Source: Rosettibacter firmus (GTDB lineage Bacteria > Bacteroidota > Ignavibacteria > Ignavibacteriales > Melioribacteraceae). From it: a stretch of 64,000 nt of DNA. Below the pieces are notes generated by a model. That model was not told the origin of the DNA. It ran no database searches and saw nothing but the letters and a program-made list of their open reading frames with translations. How positions within the stretch are numbered: position 1 is the first letter of the stretch; every line of letters begins with the position of its first letter. The stretch is from contig NZ_JAYKGJ010000001.1 of the NCBI RefSeq assembly GCF_036860695.1, positions 496,001 to 560,000 of the forward strand, read 5' to 3'. Of the stretch, positions 62,846 through 64,000 are shown in pieces. The translations under genes and the position numbers were made by a program.

Positions 62846-64000
62846 TTATCTCAATAAAATCATTTTTTTGGTATCAATATATTTGTTACCAGTAAGTAAT
62901 TGATAAAAATATACACCGCTTGAAAGATTTTCGGCATTAAATAAAATTCTATAATTATCAGGATTTTGATATGCATCAACAAGCGTACGAACTTTACAAC
63001 CCAATTCATCAAACAAAGTAAGTTTAACGTAAGTAGGTTCATCAATAGAATATGAAATTATTGTTGTAGAATTAAAAGGATTAGGATAATTATAGTTTAG
63101 ACGAAATGACTTTTGTGGGATTTTTTCTTTATCTCTAATATCAGTATAAATATTTTTTACTCTATAAACTGAATTACCTGATGTTACAAATAGAGTTTTT
63201 CCGTCTTCACCAAAACAACAATTTGTGGTTTGACCAGGGATAGGAATTGTATCAATTACACTTCCATCTGGACTAAAAATCCATATACCAGTTGGTCCAG
63301 AAGCAAATATAAAACCATATTTATCTACTTTCATTCCATCTGCATAACCTTGAGGAGGCATATAAGCAAACTTCTTTTTGTTTGTAATCATTGAATCATC
63401 AACCACATCCCATTCATAAATAGTTCTTGCTTCTGAATCACTTACATATAATTTTTTTTCATCAGGAGAAAAAGCAATTCCATTTGGTCGAGATAAAGTT
63501 TTATCAAGCAATTGTAAATTACCCTGTGGACTAATTCGATAAATTCCATAAAAATGAAGTTCTTCCTGACTGGAATTAATTCCATAAGGAGGATCAGTAA
63601 AGAAAATTGAACCGTCTGATTTCAAAGCAATATCGTTTGGACTATTCAATCTTTTACCATCATAATGTGTTGCAAGTGAAGTTAATTTACCATCTTTTTC
63701 TAATCTTGCAACCTGTCTTAATCCATGTTGAGCTAATAATAAATTTCCATTTTTGTCCAATGCCAATCCATTAGAATTTCCTGAAGGTCTTAAAAAAATT
63801 TTAATGCCCGAATCAGGAGCCCATTTATAAACTGTATTAGCTGGTATATCGCTGAACAATAAACTTCCATCTTTCCATACAGGTCCCTCAACAAACTGAA
63901 ATCCCCCTGCTATTATTTCTACAATAATTCCTTTTGAATTAATAATCTGAGCAATTGTAACAAAATTAATGAACAACAAAAAATATATTACCAATAAAAA
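62846..64000 (-). CDS. SMP-30/gluconolactonase-like protein with type IX secretion sorting domain (5' end at window edge)
   Basis: At least 384 residues. The frame stays open to the right edge, and the TTG at 63994 is within the hydrophobic signal segment, so the true start may lie outside. A six-bladed propeller of the SMP-30/gluconolactonase/LRE type (FQFVEGPVWKDGSLLFSDIP, LNSPNDIALKSDGSIFFTDPPYG, RPNGIAFSPDEKKLYVSD) is followed by a T9SS sorting domain (NYPNPFNSTTIISY, LSSGVYFYQL, KKMILLR). It would hydrolyse sugar lactones outside the cell. It leads the minus-strand carbohydrate cluster. Confidence 0.87.
   Translation of the reverse strand, partial: FLLVIYFLLFINFVTIAQIINSKGIIVEIIAGGFQFVEGPVWKDGSLLFSDIPANTVYKWAPDSGIKIFLRPSGNSNGLALDKNGNLLLAQHGLRQVARLEKDGKLTSLATHYDGKRLNSPNDIALKSDGSIFFTDPPYGINSSQEELHFYGIYRISPQGNLQLLDKTLSRPNGIAFSPDEKKLYVSDSEARTIYEWDVVDDSMITNKKKFAYMPPQGYADGMKVDKYGFIFASGPTGIWIFSPDGSVIDTIPIPGQTTNCCFGEDGKTLFVTSGNSVYRVKNIYTDIRDKEKIPQKSFRLNYNYPNPFNSTTIISYSIDEPTYVKLTLFDELGCKVRTLVDAYQNPDNYRILFNAENLSSGVYFYQLLTGNKYIDTKKMILLR

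Noticed and set aside
1-64000. CRISPR array, insertion sequence or prophage
   Set aside because: No regularly spaced direct repeats, transposase, integrase or phage structural genes were seen on either strand.

Overview
The window is low-GC (about 30% by eye) bacterial chromosome with no phage, insertion sequence or CRISPR array in view. Several exported proteins end in a type IX secretion sorting domain (NFPNPFN...SSGxYFY...KKMIL). That feature, the MotA/TolQ-ExbD-TonB set, a bacillithiol gene (bshA) and Bacteroidota-like promoters (TTG, about 20 nt, TAnnTTTG-like) point to the Ignavibacteria/Melioribacter branch next to Chlorobi and Bacteroidota. The assignment rests on gene content only.

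Layout. 1-1131 (+): the tail of a DUF2085 membrane protein and two small membrane proteins with ATGA-type overlaps. 9351-1106 (-): one compact envelope operon encoding a 990-residue TPR protein, an outer-membrane barrel, a membrane-anchored HU-like/SPOR protein, ExbB, ExbD and TonB. 9492-12799: a TPR protein, tRNA-Leu(GAG), and an ECF sigma/anti-sigma module flanked by two small periplasmic Spy/CpxP-like proteins. 12828-14517 (-): PTPS, GTP cyclohydrolase I and a sepiapterin-reductase-like SDR, together a likely tetrahydrobiopterin pathway. 14526-20987: two peroxiredoxins, then a divergent fur-feoA-feoB operon with a metallo-hydrolase and an M28 peptidase. 21042-28412 (-): a chemoreceptor, then nuoABCDEF ending in a flavodoxin-like gene, with no nuoG-N.

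28708-34603 (-) is a LysW-dependent (alpha-aminoadipate type) lysine cluster: lysW, homocitrate synthase, lysX, lysY, a class II glutamine amidotransferase, lysZ and lysJ. 35037-40081 (-) holds three parvulin-type foldase genes and moxR. 40147-43170 holds a beta-class DNA methyltransferase and metG. A small membrane protein, mgtE and a secreted DUF3160 protein follow. 47748-53739 is a sugar-nucleotide/glycan region (rfbD, PfkB kinase, bshA, ugd, rfbC, galE). 53898-55724 (+) holds a CMD-like protein, a polytopic membrane protein and a THEP1-like NTPase. 55970-64000 is a carbohydrate-use region: GH31, a UroD-family methyltransferase-like protein, a Tat-exported DUF362 protein, a six-hairpin glycosidase-like protein and an SMP-30/gluconolactonase-like protein cut by the window edge.

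The most notable items are the TPR/barrel/HU-SPOR/ExbBD-TonB operon, the LysW lysine cluster with an embedded amidotransferase, the BH4-like triad, and the membrane protein/NTPase pair.
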